Positions 44,040-54,296 of a stretch of DNA of 64,000 nucleotides are shown piece after piece. The translations under genes and the position numbers were made by a program. The stretch is from the NCBI GenBank assembly GCA_017302615.1, contig JAFLDB010000002.1, positions 62,001 through 126,000 on the forward strand, given 5' to 3'. The notes under the pieces were generated by a model. That model searched no databases. It had not been told where the DNA came from and saw nothing but the letters and a program-made list of their open reading frames with translations. Every line of letters starts with the position of its first letter. Position 1 is the first letter of the stretch. This DNA comes from Sphingomonadales bacterium (lineage in GTDB: Bacteria; Pseudomonadota; Alphaproteobacteria; Sphingomonadales; Sphingomonadaceae).

Positions 44040-44792
44040 ATGAAAGCCCTGGTCTGCGTGAAGCGCGTGATCGATTACAACGTGAAGCCGCGGGTCAAGT
44101 CCGACGGCACCGGCGTCGATCTTGCCAATGTGAAGATGAGCATGAACCCCTTCGACGAGATCGCCGTCGAAGAGGCGATCCGCCTGAAGGAAAAGGGCGT
44201 CGTGACGGAAATCGTCGCGGTTTCGGTCGGCCCGGCCAAGGCCCAGGAAACCCTGCGCACCGCGCTGGCCATGGGTGCGGACCGCGCCGTGCTGGTCCAG
44301 GTTGGCGATGCCGACGAGGTTGAGCCGCTGGCCGTTGCCAAGATCGTCAAGGGCGTGGCCGAGGAAGAGGCCGCTTCGCTGATCATCACCGGCAAGCAGG
44401 CGATCGACGACGATTCGAACCAGGTCGGCCAGATGGTCGCCGCGCTGATGGGGCGCCCGCAGGGCACCTTCGCCAACGAAGTCACTGTCGAAGGCGATTC
44501 GGTCGTCGTGAAGCGCGAAATCGATGGCGGTCTGGAAACCGTGAAGCTGGCCCTGCCGGCCGTGGTCACCACCGACCTGCGCCTCAACGAGCCGCGCTAT
44601 GCCTCGCTGCCCAACATCATGAAGGCCAAGTCCAAGCCGCTCGCCACCAAGGCCCCGGCCGACTACGGCGTGGATATCGCGCCGCGCCTCAAGACCCTCA
44701 AGGTCAGCGAACCGCCGGTGCGCAGCGCCGGCATCAAGGTGGCAGACGTGGATGCCCTCGTCGCCAAGCTCAAGGAAATGGGAGTCGCGTAA
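44040..44792 (+). CDS. etfB: Electron transfer flavoprotein beta subunit
   Basis: A 250-residue ETF beta subunit that binds AMP and, with EtfA, carries electrons from acyl-CoA and other dehydrogenases to ETF-quinone oxidoreductase. Conserved features include [15 protein letters not shown] at the N-terminus, the recognition-loop region [15 protein letters not shown] and the AMP-binding [18 protein letters not shown] 44040 is preferred to TTG 44031 on ribosome-binding-site spacing. It overlaps etfA by one base (TAATG). Confidence 0.95.
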   Translation: MKALVCVKRVIDYNVKPRVKSDGTGVDLANVKMSMNPFDEIAVEEAIRLKEKGVVTEIVAVSVGPAKAQETLRTALAMGADRAVLVQVGDADEVEPLAVAKIVKGVAEEEAASLIITGKQAIDDDSNQVGQMVAALMGRPQGTFANEVTVEGDSVVVKREIDGGLETVKLALPAVVTTDLRLNEPRYASLPNIMKAKSKPLATKAPADYGVDIAPRLKTLKVSEPPVRSAGIKVADVDALVAKLKEMGVA

Positions 44793-45724
44793 TGGCTAAG
44801 ACGCTCGTTTGGGTCGAACACGACAACGCCTCGGTCAAGGATGCCACCCTGGCCGTCGTCACCGCCGCTGCACAGCTAGGTGAAGTCCACCTGCTGGTGG
44901 CCGGATCGGGCTGCGGCGCGGTTGCCACTGCTGCCGCGCAGATCGCCGGAGTGGGCAAGGTCCACGTGGCCGACGATGCCGCCTATGCCAATGCGCTGGC
45001 CGAGAACGTCGCGCCGCTGATCGCCCAGCTGATGGCCGATCACGACGCTTTCCTCGCTCCCGCCACCACCACCGGCAAGAACATCGCGCCGCGCGTTGCC
45101 GCGCTGCTCGACGTGATGCAGATCTCGGACATCCTCTCGGTCGAAGGCCCCAAGACCTTCACCCGTCCGATCTATGCCGGCAATGCCATCGCCACGGTTG
45201 AATCGAGCGATGCCAAGCTGGTCATCACCGTGCGCGGCACCGCCTTCGCCAAGGCGGACAGCACCGGCGGTTCGGGCACTGTCGAGGCCGTTTCCGGCCC
45301 CGGCGCGGCCGGCACCAGCACTTTCGTCGGTTCGGAAATCGCCAAGAGCGAGCGTCCGGAACTGACCAGCGCCAAGATCATCGTCTCGGGTGGCCGCGCG
45401 CTCAAGGATGCGGAAACCTTTGCCGCCATGATCACCCCGCTGGCCGACAAGCTGGGCGCGGCGATCGGCGCCAGCCGCGCCGCGGTCGATGCGGGCTATG
45501 TCCCCAACGACTATCAGGTCGGCCAGACCGGCAAGATCGTCGCCCCGGAAGTCTACGTCGCGGTCGGCATCTCGGGCGCGATCCAGCACCTTGCGGGGAT
45601 GAAGGACAGCAAGACCATCATCGCGATCAACAAGGACGAAGACGCGCCGATCTTCCAGGTCGCCGACATCGGCCTTGTCGCCGACCTGTTCAACGCCGTG
45701 CCGGAACTGACCGGCAAGCTTTGA
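44792..45724 (+). CDS. etfA: Electron transfer flavoprotein alpha subunit
   Basis: A 310-residue ETF alpha subunit. The C-terminal FAD domain is intact: [30 protein letters not shown] and [13 protein letters not shown]. It pairs with EtfB and holds the FAD. The start overlaps the etfB stop by one base and a terminator follows, so etfBA form a two-gene operon. Confidence 0.96.
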   Translation: MAKTLVWVEHDNASVKDATLAVVTAAAQLGEVHLLVAGSGCGAVATAAAQIAGVGKVHVADDAAYANALAENVAPLIAQLMADHDAFLAPATTTGKNIAPRVAALLDVMQISDILSVEGPKTFTRPIYAGNAIATVESSDAKLVITVRGTAFAKADSTGGSGTVEAVSGPGAAGTSTFVGSEIAKSERPELTSAKIIVSGGRALKDAETFAAMITPLADKLGAAIGASRAAVDAGYVPNDYQVGQTGKIVAPEVYVAVGISGAIQHLAGMKDSKTIIAINKDEDAPIFQVADIGLVADLFNAVPELTGKL

Positions 45725-45747
45725 TCAGCTAAGCCAAGCGAACACGG

Positions 45748-45776
45748 AAAAGGCCCTGCGCAAGCGGGGCCTTTTT
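45748..45776. terminator. Bidirectional terminator between etfA and the DUF2804 gene
   Basis: AAAAGGCCC/GGGCCTTTT stem (45748-45756 and 45767-45775... loop of 10 bases) with T runs on both strands. It lies between convergent etfA and the DUF2804 gene. Confidence 0.85.
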
Positions 45777-45783
45777 CGTTGCG

Positions 45784-46803
45784 CTACCACCGGTTGTGGA
45801 CCTTCTCCGCAAAGCCGGTCAGGCCCGTAAACTCCAGCCGCGTCCCGTCATCGGTGATGGCCTGGCCGGAGAACCGGCCGAAGACCTGATGCTGCGCGGT
45901 GCGGAACGGGCCGAGGTCGACCGTGTCGTGGCGGTCGACGATCGGATCGAAACGCATTTCCAGCCGGCCGTCGCTGCTGGTGATCTGCCAGGGACCGGAG
46001 TCGGGGGCACCAGCGGGCATGTGGAAGGTCACTTCGGCCAGCTTGTGCGCCTTGCCATCCACGAACAGCATGTTCTCGCTCGCCGCCGAGGTATCCCCGA
46101 AGCCATATCCAAGGTTGAAACCAAAGCGCCGACCGCCCAGCAGCCCTGAGGCCGAGGCCCAGTACCAGGTGTTGTCATAGGTCCAGACCCCGCGGCCCCA
46201 ATCGAGCACGGCGAAGGCCGAGCCGGGGTCAAAGGCAATCCGCTCCCCGCCGACGGTCACATCACCGGACACCGGCAAGCAGTTGATCTTCTGGTTGTAG
46301 TAGAAGGCGCGGGGCGCATTGGCGAAGGGGGTGGCGATCACCATCCGGTCATCGGCGGGTTGTTCCAGCCGGAACTGGCCGGACAACCCTCGCCCCCGGT
46401 CGAAATCCGGCGCATCGACACGCAGCACGCGGGCACCCGGTTCGAGCTTGAACGACAGTTGCAGCTTGCCCTGGCGCTGGTCGATATCGCCAGTATCGGC
46501 GCTGGCCGGCAGGCGCATCCGCCCGAACGGAAAAGGCCGCACCGCGCCGTGGTTGATCGCCGTCCCGGCCTCGAGGTCCATCCAGGACACGCCCAGGAAA
46601 CCGAGATAGCCATTGTCGGCCACGGTCAGCGCCAGGGCATGGCGATCGGTGGTGATACAGTAGTAGTCCCACTCCTTGATCCGCCAGCCACTGGCGCGGA
46701 TCGCCCGCCGGTCATACCGGCGCACTTCGGAAGTGGCCCAGCCGCGCTCGATCAACCGGCCGGATCCGTCCAGCAGATCGCCCTCGCCCATCCGGTTTTG
46801 CAT
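45784..46803 (-). CDS. DUF2804-family protein
   Basis: A 339-residue protein of the DUF2804 family. It is rich in aromatic residues and beta structure, with the conserved KEWDYYCI, NQKINCLPVSG and RGVWTYDNTWYWASASG blocks. These resemble the lipocalin-like/AttH-related folds seen in carotenoid- or lipid-handling proteins, but no reaction is established. No signal peptide is apparent. ATG 46803 is taken because GGAGG lies four bases upstream. It follows the GNAT gene by 18 bases on the same strand. Confidence 0.82.
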   Translation of the reverse strand: MQNRMGEGDLLDGSGRLIERGWATSEVRRYDRRAIRASGWRIKEWDYYCITTDRHALALTVADNGYLGFLGVSWMDLEAGTAINHGAVRPFPFGRMRLPASADTGDIDQRQGKLQLSFKLEPGARVLRVDAPDFDRGRGLSGQFRLEQPADDRMVIATPFANAPRAFYYNQKINCLPVSGDVTVGGERIAFDPGSAFAVLDWGRGVWTYDNTWYWASASGLLGGRRFGFNLGYGFGDTSAASENMLFVDGKAHKLAEVTFHMPAGAPDSGPWQITSSDGRLEMRFDPIVDRHDTVDLGPFRTAQHQVFGRFSGQAITDDGTRLEFTGLTGFAEKVHNRW

Positions 46804-46821
46804 CACGCCTCCCCCCTCTTG

Positions 46822-47355
46822 TCAGGGAAGCCGCTGATAAAGGATCAGCGGCGGCGCCCCTTCGCTCTCCTGCCGTCCATAAGGCACAAAGCCAAGCGTC
46901 CGGGCGAGCTTGTCCGATGCCATGTGCCCTTCCTCGATCATGCAGGCCACGCGCTGGCGGCCCTGGGTGTGGTCAAACCATGCCAGCGCCGCTTCCATCG
47001 CTTCGCGCGCCACGCCCTGACCCCAGGCATCCTTGTGCACGATCCACCCGGCTTCGGGGACATTGTCGAGCCCCTGCGCCGCGCCGAAGCCCCGGTGGCT
47101 GCGGAACACGCCGCAGTTGGCCACGATCCTTGCTTCGCCCTTCCGGCGAACCATGAACGTGCCATAACCCCACAGCGCCCATGACCCGGCATTACGGGCC
47201 AGGCGCGCAAAGGCGTCCATCTCGCTCGGCACGAAGGAACCGAGAAAGCGGCGGGTTTCCTCTGCCAATGTGAGGTCGAACAGGTCGGCGAGATCATCCG
47301 CCTGCGGCTGCCACAGCTCGAAGCGTTCGGTCGTCAGCAGCGGACCGGTGCTCAC
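46822..47355 (-). CDS. GNAT-family N-acetyltransferase (RimJ/RimL-like)
   Basis: A 177-residue GCN5-type acetyltransferase of the RimJ/RimL group. It opens LLTTERFELWQP, and the acetyl-CoA loop region is DAWGQGVAREAMEAALAWF (about 107-125), followed by the late ARTLGFVPYG motif. The start is a GTG at 47355 overlapping the DUF445 stop as GTGA. The substrate is unknown. Confidence 0.87.
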   Translation of the reverse strand: MSTGPLLTTERFELWQPQADDLADLFDLTLAEETRRFLGSFVPSEMDAFARLARNAGSWALWGYGTFMVRRKGEARIVANCGVFRSHRGFGAAQGLDNVPEAGWIVHKDAWGQGVAREAMEAALAWFDHTQGRQRVACMIEEGHMASDKLARTLGFVPYGRQESEGAPPLILYQRLP

Positions 47356-48629
47356 AACAGCTGGTCCACGGTGTGAATGATCACGCCCACCAGGCCGCCC
47401 ACCAGCGTGCCGTTGATGCGGATGAACTGCAAATCGCGGCCGACCGCGCCTTCGATCCGGGCCGTCACCGTTTCGGCATCCCAGCGCTTGACCGTTTCGG
47501 AAACCAGCCGGACGATCTGGTCGCCATAGCGCACCGACATGCCGACCACGGTGCGGCGGGCAAACCGGTTGATCTGGTGTTGCAGGGCGGGATCATCGCG
47601 CAGGTGGCGGCCAAGTTCGGCCAGTGCTTCGCCCAGCTGGCCGCCAAGCTGGCCTTCCGGTCGGCGCAGCCGCGCGAGCATGCCGGTACGCAGCCGTTCC
47701 CACACGCCCTGCCACCAGTTCGACACCGCCGGATTGGCCAGCAGCTCACCTTTCAGCCGCTCGACCCGCTCGCGCAGTTCGGCATCGTGCTGCAAGTCGC
47801 TCGCCAGCTTGGCGAGGCCTTCCTCGATCTTGCCGCGCAAGGGATGGTCAGGATCGACGATCACTTCGGCAAGCAGCTTGTAAAGCCCGTCGAGCACCGA
47901 ATTGGCCAGCCGTTCGTCCAGCCCCGTCCAGCGCAGGATCGCGTTCGCCCGGGTGTGAATCAGCTGGCGGACCAGTTCCTCGTTGTCTTCCAGCGTCAGC
48001 CCGGCCCAGCGGACCAGCGATTCGATCACCGGCATGTGTCGCCCGTCGGCGATCGCCGCGCCCAGCATCTGGCCCAGCAGCGGTGACACCTCGAGCTTGT
48101 CGATCTGGCGGAACAGGCCGCCGCGCACCTGGGTTCCGAGCCGCTCGGGATCAAGCGATTCGAGCACCTGGGCCAGCAGTTCCGCCGCGCCGTCGCGGAT
48201 CCTGCCGGAGCCGCCGGTGGCCGGATCGGCCAGCCAGTTGCCCGCCGCCCCGGCCAGGTTCATCCCCGCCAGGCGCCGCGCGACCACCGGAGGAATCAGG
48301 AAATTCTCGCGCAGGAACTGCGCCATTGTATCGGCGATGCGGTCCTTGTTCTCAGGGATGATCGCAGTGTGCGGGATCGGCAGGCCCAGCGGATGACGGA
48401 ACAGCGCGGTAACCGCAAACCAGTCCGCCAGCCCGCCAACCATCGCGGCCTCGCTGAAGGCCAGGACATAGCCCCAGGCCGGATGCAGATCCTGAAAATG
48501 CCGCGCGGTCAGGAACACGGCAGCCATCAGCACCAGCAGCGCGGTCGCCACCAGCCGCATCCGCCGGGCCTTGTCAGGCGGCAGGGGGAGCGGGCGCAGC
48601 CGGCCCGGTCGGATCGCGCGGGCACTCAC
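47352..48629 (-). CDS. DUF445 (YjiN-like) inner-membrane protein
   Basis: A 425-residue DUF445 protein. It has an N-terminal membrane helix (MRLVATALLVLMAAVFLTA), the conserved GGLADWFAVTALFRHPLGLPIPHTAIIP segment (split here for length; residues about 67-95), a long helical middle and a C-terminal hydrophobic end (LVGGLVGVIIHTV). The function is unknown. The GTG start overlaps the RND pump stop as GTGA, placing it in the efflux operon. Confidence 0.85.
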   Translation of the reverse strand: MSARAIRPGRLRPLPLPPDKARRMRLVATALLVLMAAVFLTARHFQDLHPAWGYVLAFSEAAMVGGLADWFAVTALFRHPLGLPIPHTAIIPENKDRIADTMAQFLRENFLIPPVVARRLAGMNLAGAAGNWLADPATGGSGRIRDGAAELLAQVLESLDPERLGTQVRGGLFRQIDKLEVSPLLGQMLGAAIADGRHMPVIESLVRWAGLTLEDNEELVRQLIHTRANAILRWTGLDERLANSVLDGLYKLLAEVIVDPDHPLRGKIEEGLAKLASDLQHDAELRERVERLKGELLANPAVSNWWQGVWERLRTGMLARLRRPEGQLGGQLGEALAELGRHLRDDPALQHQINRFARRTVVGMSVRYGDQIVRLVSETVKRWDAETVTARIEGAVGRDLQFIRINGTLVGGLVGVIIHTVDQLL

Positions 48630-51600
48630 TCCGCCGGGAAGGCCTCGGCCCGCGGCGGGGCCTGCTTGCCCGGGTCATAGGTCAGGAACATCTTGCGCAG
48701 CATCGGCCCGACCCGCTTTTCAAAGCCGTCTGCAAGGCTGAAACCGGCCGGGACGATCAGCAAGGTCAGCAAGGTCGAAACGATCAGGCCGCCGATCACG
48801 ACCGTGCCCATCGGCGCACGCCAGGCGCCGTCGCCGGTAAGGGACAGCGCGGTCGGCACCATCCCCGCAACCATCGCGACCGTGGTCATCACGATCGGCT
48901 GGGCGCGCTTGTGACCGGCTTCGATCACGGCTTCCTGCTTGTCGCGCCCGGTGGCCATTTCCTCGATCGCGAAGTCGATCAGCAGGATCGAGTTCTTGGC
49001 GACAATCCCGAACAGCATCAGGATGCCGATGAACACCGGCATCGAAACCGGCTGGCCGACAATCAGCAGCAGCAGCAGACCGCCGAACGGCGCGAGGAAC
49101 AGCGAGCCCATGTTGACCAGCGGCGAAACGAACCGGTGGTAAAGCAGAACCAGCACCGAGAAGACCAGCAGGATGCCTGCCACCAGCGCCTTGGCGAAGT
49201 TGGCGATCATCTCCTGCTGCCACTCGTCCTGACCAAACGGCGCATTTGACACGCCTTGCGGCAGATTCTTCATGATCGGCAGGTTGGCAATCGCCTTGTC
49301 CGCCTCGCCCTTGACCACGCCGGGGGCAAGGTCCGCGCCGACGAAGACGCGGCGGCTCTGGTTATAGCGCTGGATCGAGGTCGGGCCCGAACCGAAGCTG
49401 ATTTCGGCGACACGCGACAATGGCACGGTGCTGCCCGTGGCGGTCGGCACCGGCAGGTTGCGGATCGTGTCGAGGTTCTTGCGGCTTTCGACCGGCAGCT
49501 TGACCCGGATCGGCACCTGACGCTCGGCCAGCGAGAACTTGGCCGCGTTCTGGTCGATCTCGCCCAGAGTGGCGACCCGGATGGCCTGGCTGAGCGAGGA
49601 GGTTGTCACGCCAAGGCTGGCAGCCAGATCGAGCCGCGGTGTGATGACAATCTCGGGACGGCGCAAATCGGCGGAAACGCGCGGCGCGACGACTTGCTTG
49701 AGGCCGGCCATCTGTTCCACCAGCGTGGCGGCAGTCCGTTCCAGCAGGACCGGATCGGAGCCGGACAGCATCACGTTGACCGCACGGCCCGAGCCGCCCC
49801 CGGGTCCGGGGCCACCGGACATGAAATTGGCCCGCACGTCGGGAATCTGGGCCAGTTTGGGGGTCAGGGCCCGCTGAAACTCTTCCGAGGTCTTCTCGCG
49901 ATCATCCTTGAGGGTGATCATCAGGAAGCCGTTGCCTTCGCGGACGCGCTGGAACACCGATTCGACATCGGAGTCCTGCCGGATCATTGTGGCAATATCC
50001 GACATCACCACTTCGGTCTGCTGAAGCGTGGTGCCAGGCACCATCTCGACCTGGACGCGGGTGAACTTGCTGTTGCCGGTCGGGAAGAATTCCTGCGGAA
50101 TTTGGGTGAAAATGACCCCGGTCGCCAGCAGGGTGGCAAGGCCGATGCCCATCATCCACACCCGGTGGTCCTTGAGGCGGGCGAGGTAGCGCTGGTCCAT
50201 GAAATGGTACCAGGCAGAGAAGCCGCGGCCCATCACGCTGGCGATGATCCGCATCAGGCGGTAAACCAGCCATGCCGCGAAAAAGCCGAGCACGATGCCG
50301 AGCACGCTGAAGATCCAGCCGGGAACCGTGTCCTTAACGGCAGGGGCCAGTTCGGCTAGCTTCGGTACGGACATCATCGTCGCACCAAAGGCAACCAGCA
50401 CGGCCAAAACGGCCACCAGCCAGCCCAACGGATACCACCAGCTCATCCGCGCCGGGGTCAGCGCCGCGCGCAGCGCCTTGGCGCGGGTCGAATCGAGCGA
50501 CCAGCGCAGGATCTGCATATAGCGGTCCATCGCCGGTCCCTCGCCATGGACAGCATGCCCCTTGGCCGAGAGGAAGTAGGCCGCAACCATTGGTGTGATC
50601 ATGCGCGCAACGGCAAGGCTCATCAGCACGGCCGCCACCACGGTCAGACCGAAGTTCTTGAAGAACTGGCCCGAGACGCCGGGCATCAGGCCGACGGGCA
50701 GGAACACCGCGACGATCGAGAAGGTCGTGGCCACCACGGCCAGGCCGATTTCGTCGGCCGCGTCGATCGAGGCCTGATAGGCCGTCTTGCCCATGCGCAT
50801 GTGGCGCACGATGTTCTCGATCTCCACAATCGCATCGTCGACCAGCACCCCCGCTACCAGGCCCAGCGCCAGCAGGCTGAGCGTGTTGAGGGTGAAGCCC
50901 ATCAGGTCCATGAACCAGAAGGTCGGGATTGCCGAAAGCGGGATCGCCAGCGCCGAAACAAAGGTCGCGCGCCAATCGCGCAGGAAGAAGAACACCACGA
51001 TCACCGCCAGCACCGCGCCTTCGATCATCGAGGCGATCGAGCTTTCGTACTGGACCTTGACCTCGTCCACCTCGGTCGAGAGCCGCGAGAACTTGACCGC
51101 ACCGCCGGTCTCCTTCTCGATCTTCTGAAGCTCGGCCATGGTCGCGTCGTAGACGCTGACGTCGGATTCGCCGCGCGAACGCGAAATGGCGAAAGTGACC
51201 ACTTCGGCTCCGTCGCTCTTGGCCTTGGAAGTCAGTTCGCCGTAGCGGTCGCTGACCGTGGCGATATCCGCCAGCTTGACCCGCCGCCCGCCGCCCAGCG
51301 CGATCTCGGTCTGCGACAGTTCGAAAGCGGTCTTGGCATTGCCCAGCACGCGAACCGACTGGCGCGATCCGGCCACTTCGGCGCGGCCGCCCGCAGCGTT
51401 GACGTTGATCTGGCGCAGCGCCAGGTTGACCTGGCTGGCGGTCACTCCGAGCGACTGCATCCGCGCCGGATCCAGCTCGACCACGATCTCGCGGTCGACC
51501 CCGCCGTTGCGCTCGATCGAGGCCATGCCGGGGATCGCCAGCAGACGCTTGGCCAGCGTGTCATCGATGTACCACGAAAGCTGCTCGATCGTCATGTCAT

Positions 51601-52045
51601 TGGCAGTGACCGCGAAATAGCCGATCGGGGCGGCCGAGGTTTCGGCCTTGAACACCTGCGGCTCGAGGATCCCGTCAGGCAGTTCGCCGCGGGCCTGGTC
51701 GACCGCGTTCTTCACCTCGTTGACCGCTTCGGCAATATCGGTGCCAATGCGGAACTCGACCATGGTCTGGCTGTTGCCTTCGCGCGCGGTCGAGGAGATC
51801 GTCTGGACCCCGTTGATCGAGCGGATTGCCGCTTCGACCCGCTGGGTGATCTGGTTCTCGATCTCGGTCGGGGCCGCGCCCGGCTGCGAGATGCTGACGA
51901 TCACCATCGGGAATTCGATGTCGGGATCGGCCTGAACCTTCATCCCCATGAACGAGACGATCCCGGCCAGGGTCAGACCCAGGAACAGGATGATCGGCAC
52001 CACCGGGTTGCGGATCGACCAGGCGGAGATGTTGCGGAAGTTCAT
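48626..52045 (-). CDS. RND-family efflux pump (HAE1-type)
   Basis: A large RND transporter of 1139 residues, about 100 more than typical AcrB. The extra length falls in an insertion with two additional hydrophobic segments around residues 545-600 ([20 protein letters not shown] and [19 protein letters not shown]). Proton-relay aspartates are in [21 protein letters not shown]. It is predicted to export hydrophobic or toxic compounds with the upstream adaptor. The adaptor gene ends 22 bases upstream. No outer-membrane channel gene is adjacent. Confidence 0.92.
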   Translation of the reverse strand: MNFRNISAWSIRNPVVPIILFLGLTLAGIVSFMGMKVQADPDIEFPMVIVSISQPGAAPTEIENQITQRVEAAIRSINGVQTISSTAREGNSQTMVEFRIGTDIAEAVNEVKNAVDQARGELPDGILEPQVFKAETSAAPIGYFAVTANDMTIEQLSWYIDDTLAKRLLAIPGMASIERNGGVDREIVVELDPARMQSLGVTASQVNLALRQINVNAAGGRAEVAGSRQSVRVLGNAKTAFELSQTEIALGGGRRVKLADIATVSDRYGELTSKAKSDGAEVVTFAISRSRGESDVSVYDATMAELQKIEKETGGAVKFSRLSTEVDEVKVQYESSIASMIEGAVLAVIVVFFFLRDWRATFVSALAIPLSAIPTFWFMDLMGFTLNTLSLLALGLVAGVLVDDAIVEIENIVRHMRMGKTAYQASIDAADEIGLAVVATTFSIVAVFLPVGLMPGVSGQFFKNFGLTVVAAVLMSLAVARMITPMVAAYFLSAKGHAVHGEGPAMDRYMQILRWSLDSTRAKALRAALTPARMSWWYPLGWLVAVLAVLVAFGATMMSVPKLAELAPAVKDTVPGWIFSVLGIVLGFFAAWLVYRLMRIIASVMGRGFSAWYHFMDQRYLARLKDHRVWMMGIGLATLLATGVIFTQIPQEFFPTGNSKFTRVQVEMVPGTTLQQTEVVMSDIATMIRQDSDVESVFQRVREGNGFLMITLKDDREKTSEEFQRALTPKLAQIPDVRANFMSGGPGPGGGSGRAVNVMLSGSDPVLLERTAATLVEQMAGLKQVVAPRVSADLRRPEIVITPRLDLAASLGVTTSSLSQAIRVATLGEIDQNAAKFSLAERQVPIRVKLPVESRKNLDTIRNLPVPTATGSTVPLSRVAEISFGSGPTSIQRYNQSRRVFVGADLAPGVVKGEADKAIANLPIMKNLPQGVSNAPFGQDEWQQEMIANFAKALVAGILLVFSVLVLLYHRFVSPLVNMGSLFLAPFGGLLLLLIVGQPVSMPVFIGILMLFGIVAKNSILLIDFAIEEMATGRDKQEAVIEAGHKRAQPIVMTTVAMVAGMVPTALSLTGDGAWRAPMGTVVIGGLIVSTLLTLLIVPAGFSLADGFEKRVGPMLRKMFLTYDPGKQAPPRAEAFPAE

Positions 52046-52067
52046 GGTGTTGTCCTGCCCCTGCCGC

Positions 52068-53249
52068 CTAGCCGGCCTTGACCAGCTTGGGCTGCACGGT
52101 CTGATCGGGCTGGAGGAAGCCGCCGGCCCGCAGGACCACGCGCTCGGAACCGTCGAGGCCCTCGATCACGGCAATCCCGGATTCGGTGACCAGCCCGGTC
52201 TTGACCGGACGGCGGCGGGCCTTGTTGTCCTTGTCGATGATGTAGACGTAGTTGCCCTGGTTGTCCGAGAGGATCGCGGATTCCGGCAGCATCGGCGCCA
52301 CCACCGTGCCCGACCGGATCGTGGCCGTGGCAAAGCCGCCGGGGCGCAGTTCGGGGGCATAGGCCAGCGCGATCCGCGCCGTGCCCTGACGGCTGGTCGG
52401 ATCGATCACCGGCGAAAGCTGCCAGACCTGGCCGGTGAAGCCCTTTTCGGTGCCGACCGGCACGACATCGGCGGTTACGCCGGGGGCGAGCCGCGCCAGA
52501 TCGACTTCACCGAGCTGGGCCCGCAGTTCCATTTCGCCGCCCTTGGCCAGCCGGAACAGCACGCCCGAACCGGCGCTGACCACCTGGCCCGGCTCGATCC
52601 GCCGTTCCAGTACCAGCCCGGCGGCCGGAGCAACGATGTTGAGGCGGCGCAGTTGGGCATCAAGCACCCCGGCCTGGGCCCGGGCAACCCGGACCTGGGC
52701 CACGGCCGCATCGCGGTTGGCGGTCAGCCGATCGATATCGGCCTTGGAAACGAAGCCCTTGTCGACCAGCTTCAGCGCGCGGTCGAGGTTGGCCTGGGCG
52801 AGATTGGCATTGGCCACGGCCACATCGACCTGGGCCGACTGGCTGGAACGCTGGGCGCTCTGCACCGAACGATCGATCACCGCGAGAACCTGCCCGGCCC
52901 GGACCCACTGGCCGGGTTCGACCAGCACGGCCACCACCTGGCCGCCTTCACCGGCCACGCCGACCGGCAGTTCGCGCCGCGCGGCCAGTGTGCCGGTGGC
53001 GCTGATCACGCCTTCGATCGTAGTCTTGCCCGGCGTCACCACGGTGACCACCGGGGCCTGTGCCTTGGCCTTGTCGGCATCGGCCGCACCGGAGCCGCCG
53101 CGATTGATTGCCACGGCAATGCCGATCAGCACCAGCAGCACGATCACCGCGCCGATGATCAGCTTGCGCCTTGAGTTGCGGTCTTCCTCGCCATGATCGA
53201 GCAAGGGGTTGTCGCTATCCTCGACCGGAATGCTGGTTTCGAAATTCAT
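52068..53249 (-). CDS. RND efflux periplasmic adaptor (membrane fusion protein)
   Basis: A 393-residue HlyD-type adaptor. Unlike the adaptor at 27274, it has no lipobox. It carries a cytoplasmic N-terminus of about 28 residues and one membrane helix (LIIGAVIVLLVLIGIAVAI). Lipoyl halves (AVLVEPGQWVRAGQVLAVID; APAAGLVLERRIEPGQVV), a helical hairpin and barrel domains follow. It is first in the leftward operon with the pump, DUF445 and GNAT genes. The Asp/Glu-rich N-terminus (EDSDNPLLDHGEED) is unusual. Confidence 0.9.
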   Translation of the reverse strand: MNFETSIPVEDSDNPLLDHGEEDRNSRRKLIIGAVIVLLVLIGIAVAINRGGSGAADADKAKAQAPVVTVVTPGKTTIEGVISATGTLAARRELPVGVAGEGGQVVAVLVEPGQWVRAGQVLAVIDRSVQSAQRSSQSAQVDVAVANANLAQANLDRALKLVDKGFVSKADIDRLTANRDAAVAQVRVARAQAGVLDAQLRRLNIVAPAAGLVLERRIEPGQVVSAGSGVLFRLAKGGEMELRAQLGEVDLARLAPGVTADVVPVGTEKGFTGQVWQLSPVIDPTSRQGTARIALAYAPELRPGGFATATIRSGTVVAPMLPESAILSDNQGNYVYIIDKDNKARRRPVKTGLVTESGIAVIEGLDGSERVVLRAGGFLQPDQTVQPKLVKAG

Positions 53250-53556
53250 CGGCGGTACCGCTTTCCCCTCTGCAACGACCGTTGCCCCTGCCGGACGGCA
53301 GGTCGGTTGCTGACAGTGTATTACATTGCTAAATCACCGCCCGCAAGCCGGAGTTGCATCGGCCAGAAGCGGAAATTCTCGATTTGCGCCATAGGCTCGC
53401 GGCGAAAACAGGGCAATCGCTGGCTCGGCAGACGGCCCATCGGGGTCGGCAAACCGCATGAAACGCCGGAATGGCCCTCATTCGCGAAGCAAACGGCAAC
53501 GGCCGGGGCGGGCCCCAAGCCCACCCCGGCCGCTCGCCAGGCCAAATGGCCGCCGC
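53250..53556. other. Gene-free gap between the RND adaptor and sciP
   Basis: A 307-base region without a convincing gene. It holds the sciP terminator hairpin (53500-53532) and a candidate leftward promoter for the adaptor operon (TTGCGG at 53341-53346 and TAATAC at 53318-53323 on the minus strand, 17 bases apart). The AT-rich stretch around 53312-53336 is the only one of its kind here. Nothing else is recognisable. Confidence 0.4.
53500..53532 (-). terminator. Terminator hairpin after sciP
   Basis: CGGCCGGGG (53500-53508) pairs with CCCCGGCCG (53524-53532), with further partial pairing inside. It lies 24 bases past the sciP stop; on the minus strand it is followed by TTGCCGTTTGC, a weak T tract. 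Confidence 0.6.
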
Positions 53557-53856
53557 TCAGTACTTCAGCTGACGCTCGTACAGATCGCGGTAGTGCTGGA
53601 TGCGGGTCACGCGCAGGCCCTGCATGCCCGAACGGTCGACAGCGCGCTGCCACGAGGCGAACTCTTCCAGCGTCAGGTTGTAACGCTCGCAGACTTCGTC
53701 GATCGTCAGCAGGCCGCCATTGACGGCCGCGACAACCTCTGCCTTGCGGCGCACGACCCAGCGGGTGGTGTTGGGCGCCGGCAGCGATTCGATGGTCAGC
53801 GGCTCGCCAAGCGGGCCGATTACCATGGCAGGTCGGATCTTCTGGTTCTCGATCAT
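53557..53856 (-). CDS. sciP: SciP-type cell-cycle transcription regulator (DUF1153)
   Basis: A 99-residue DUF1153 protein matching the SciP family of alphaproteobacteria. In Caulobacter, SciP binds CtrA and represses CtrA-activated genes early in the cell cycle. The signature block is intact: VIGPLGEPLTIESLP, NTTRWVVRRKAEVVAAVNGG, then TIDEVCERYNLTLEEFASWQ and GLRVTRIQHYR, which form the helical DNA-binding core. Three consecutive in-frame ATGs begin the frame (53862, 53859, 53856). The third has the best spacing to GAGG, but the first overlaps the stop of the upstream small gene. Confidence 0.9.
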   Translation of the reverse strand: MIENQKIRPAMVIGPLGEPLTIESLPAPNTTRWVVRRKAEVVAAVNGGLLTIDEVCERYNLTLEEFASWQRAVDRSGMQGLRVTRIQHYRDLYERQLKY

Positions 53857-53858
53857 CA

Positions 53859-54158
53859 TCATCCTCGACCGCCGGTTGCGGATTGTCCGGCGGTGACGGC
53901 AACAATGCTCCCGTCACTTTTGCCATCTGCTAAATCAGTTGGGTTAACAGGCCGTGAGGCATTTGCTGCGGAGCGCGGCAAATACCATTCGGCAAAGCCT
54001 CCTCGCGGCCCCGGAGTGGCAGCCGCGGCGCGCGACAGCGCGACTCCGGCGGCATGGGCGGCGCACAGCCGGGCGCGCAGTTCGGTCCAGCAAGGGGCTG
54101 AAACAGCGGGAGAAACCCGGGCGCGCAGACTGGCCATAAGGTCATTGGTCAATTCCAT
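53859..54158 (-). CDS. Small uncharacterised protein coupled to sciP
   Basis: A 99-residue ORF starting [16 protein letters not shown], with a helical, alanine-rich N-terminal half, a Gly-Gly-Phe-Ala-Glu-Trp segment near the middle and a short [13 protein letters not shown] motif towards the end. It is not recognised as a named family. Support for coding is its position: its TGA stop lies inside the run of ATGs that starts sciP, giving an ATGA overlap. No strong ribosome binding site is seen upstream. A non-coding explanation remains possible. Confidence 0.5.
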   Translation of the reverse strand: MELTNDLMASLRARVSPAVSAPCWTELRARLCAAHAAGVALSRAAAATPGPRGGFAEWYLPRSAANASRPVNPTDLADGKSDGSIVAVTAGQSATGGRG

Positions 54159-54296
54159 GAGCCCGTTTCTAGCGGATCAAGGTCAAGATCGGGTAAAGCC
54201 GCGCTTTACCAAGCGTTGACACAGCTTACCGATTTGCAACCGCGCATTTCGGCGGCTTTGCCAGCGCGGCCAAGGCGGTGTAAGGGCCGCGCCACG

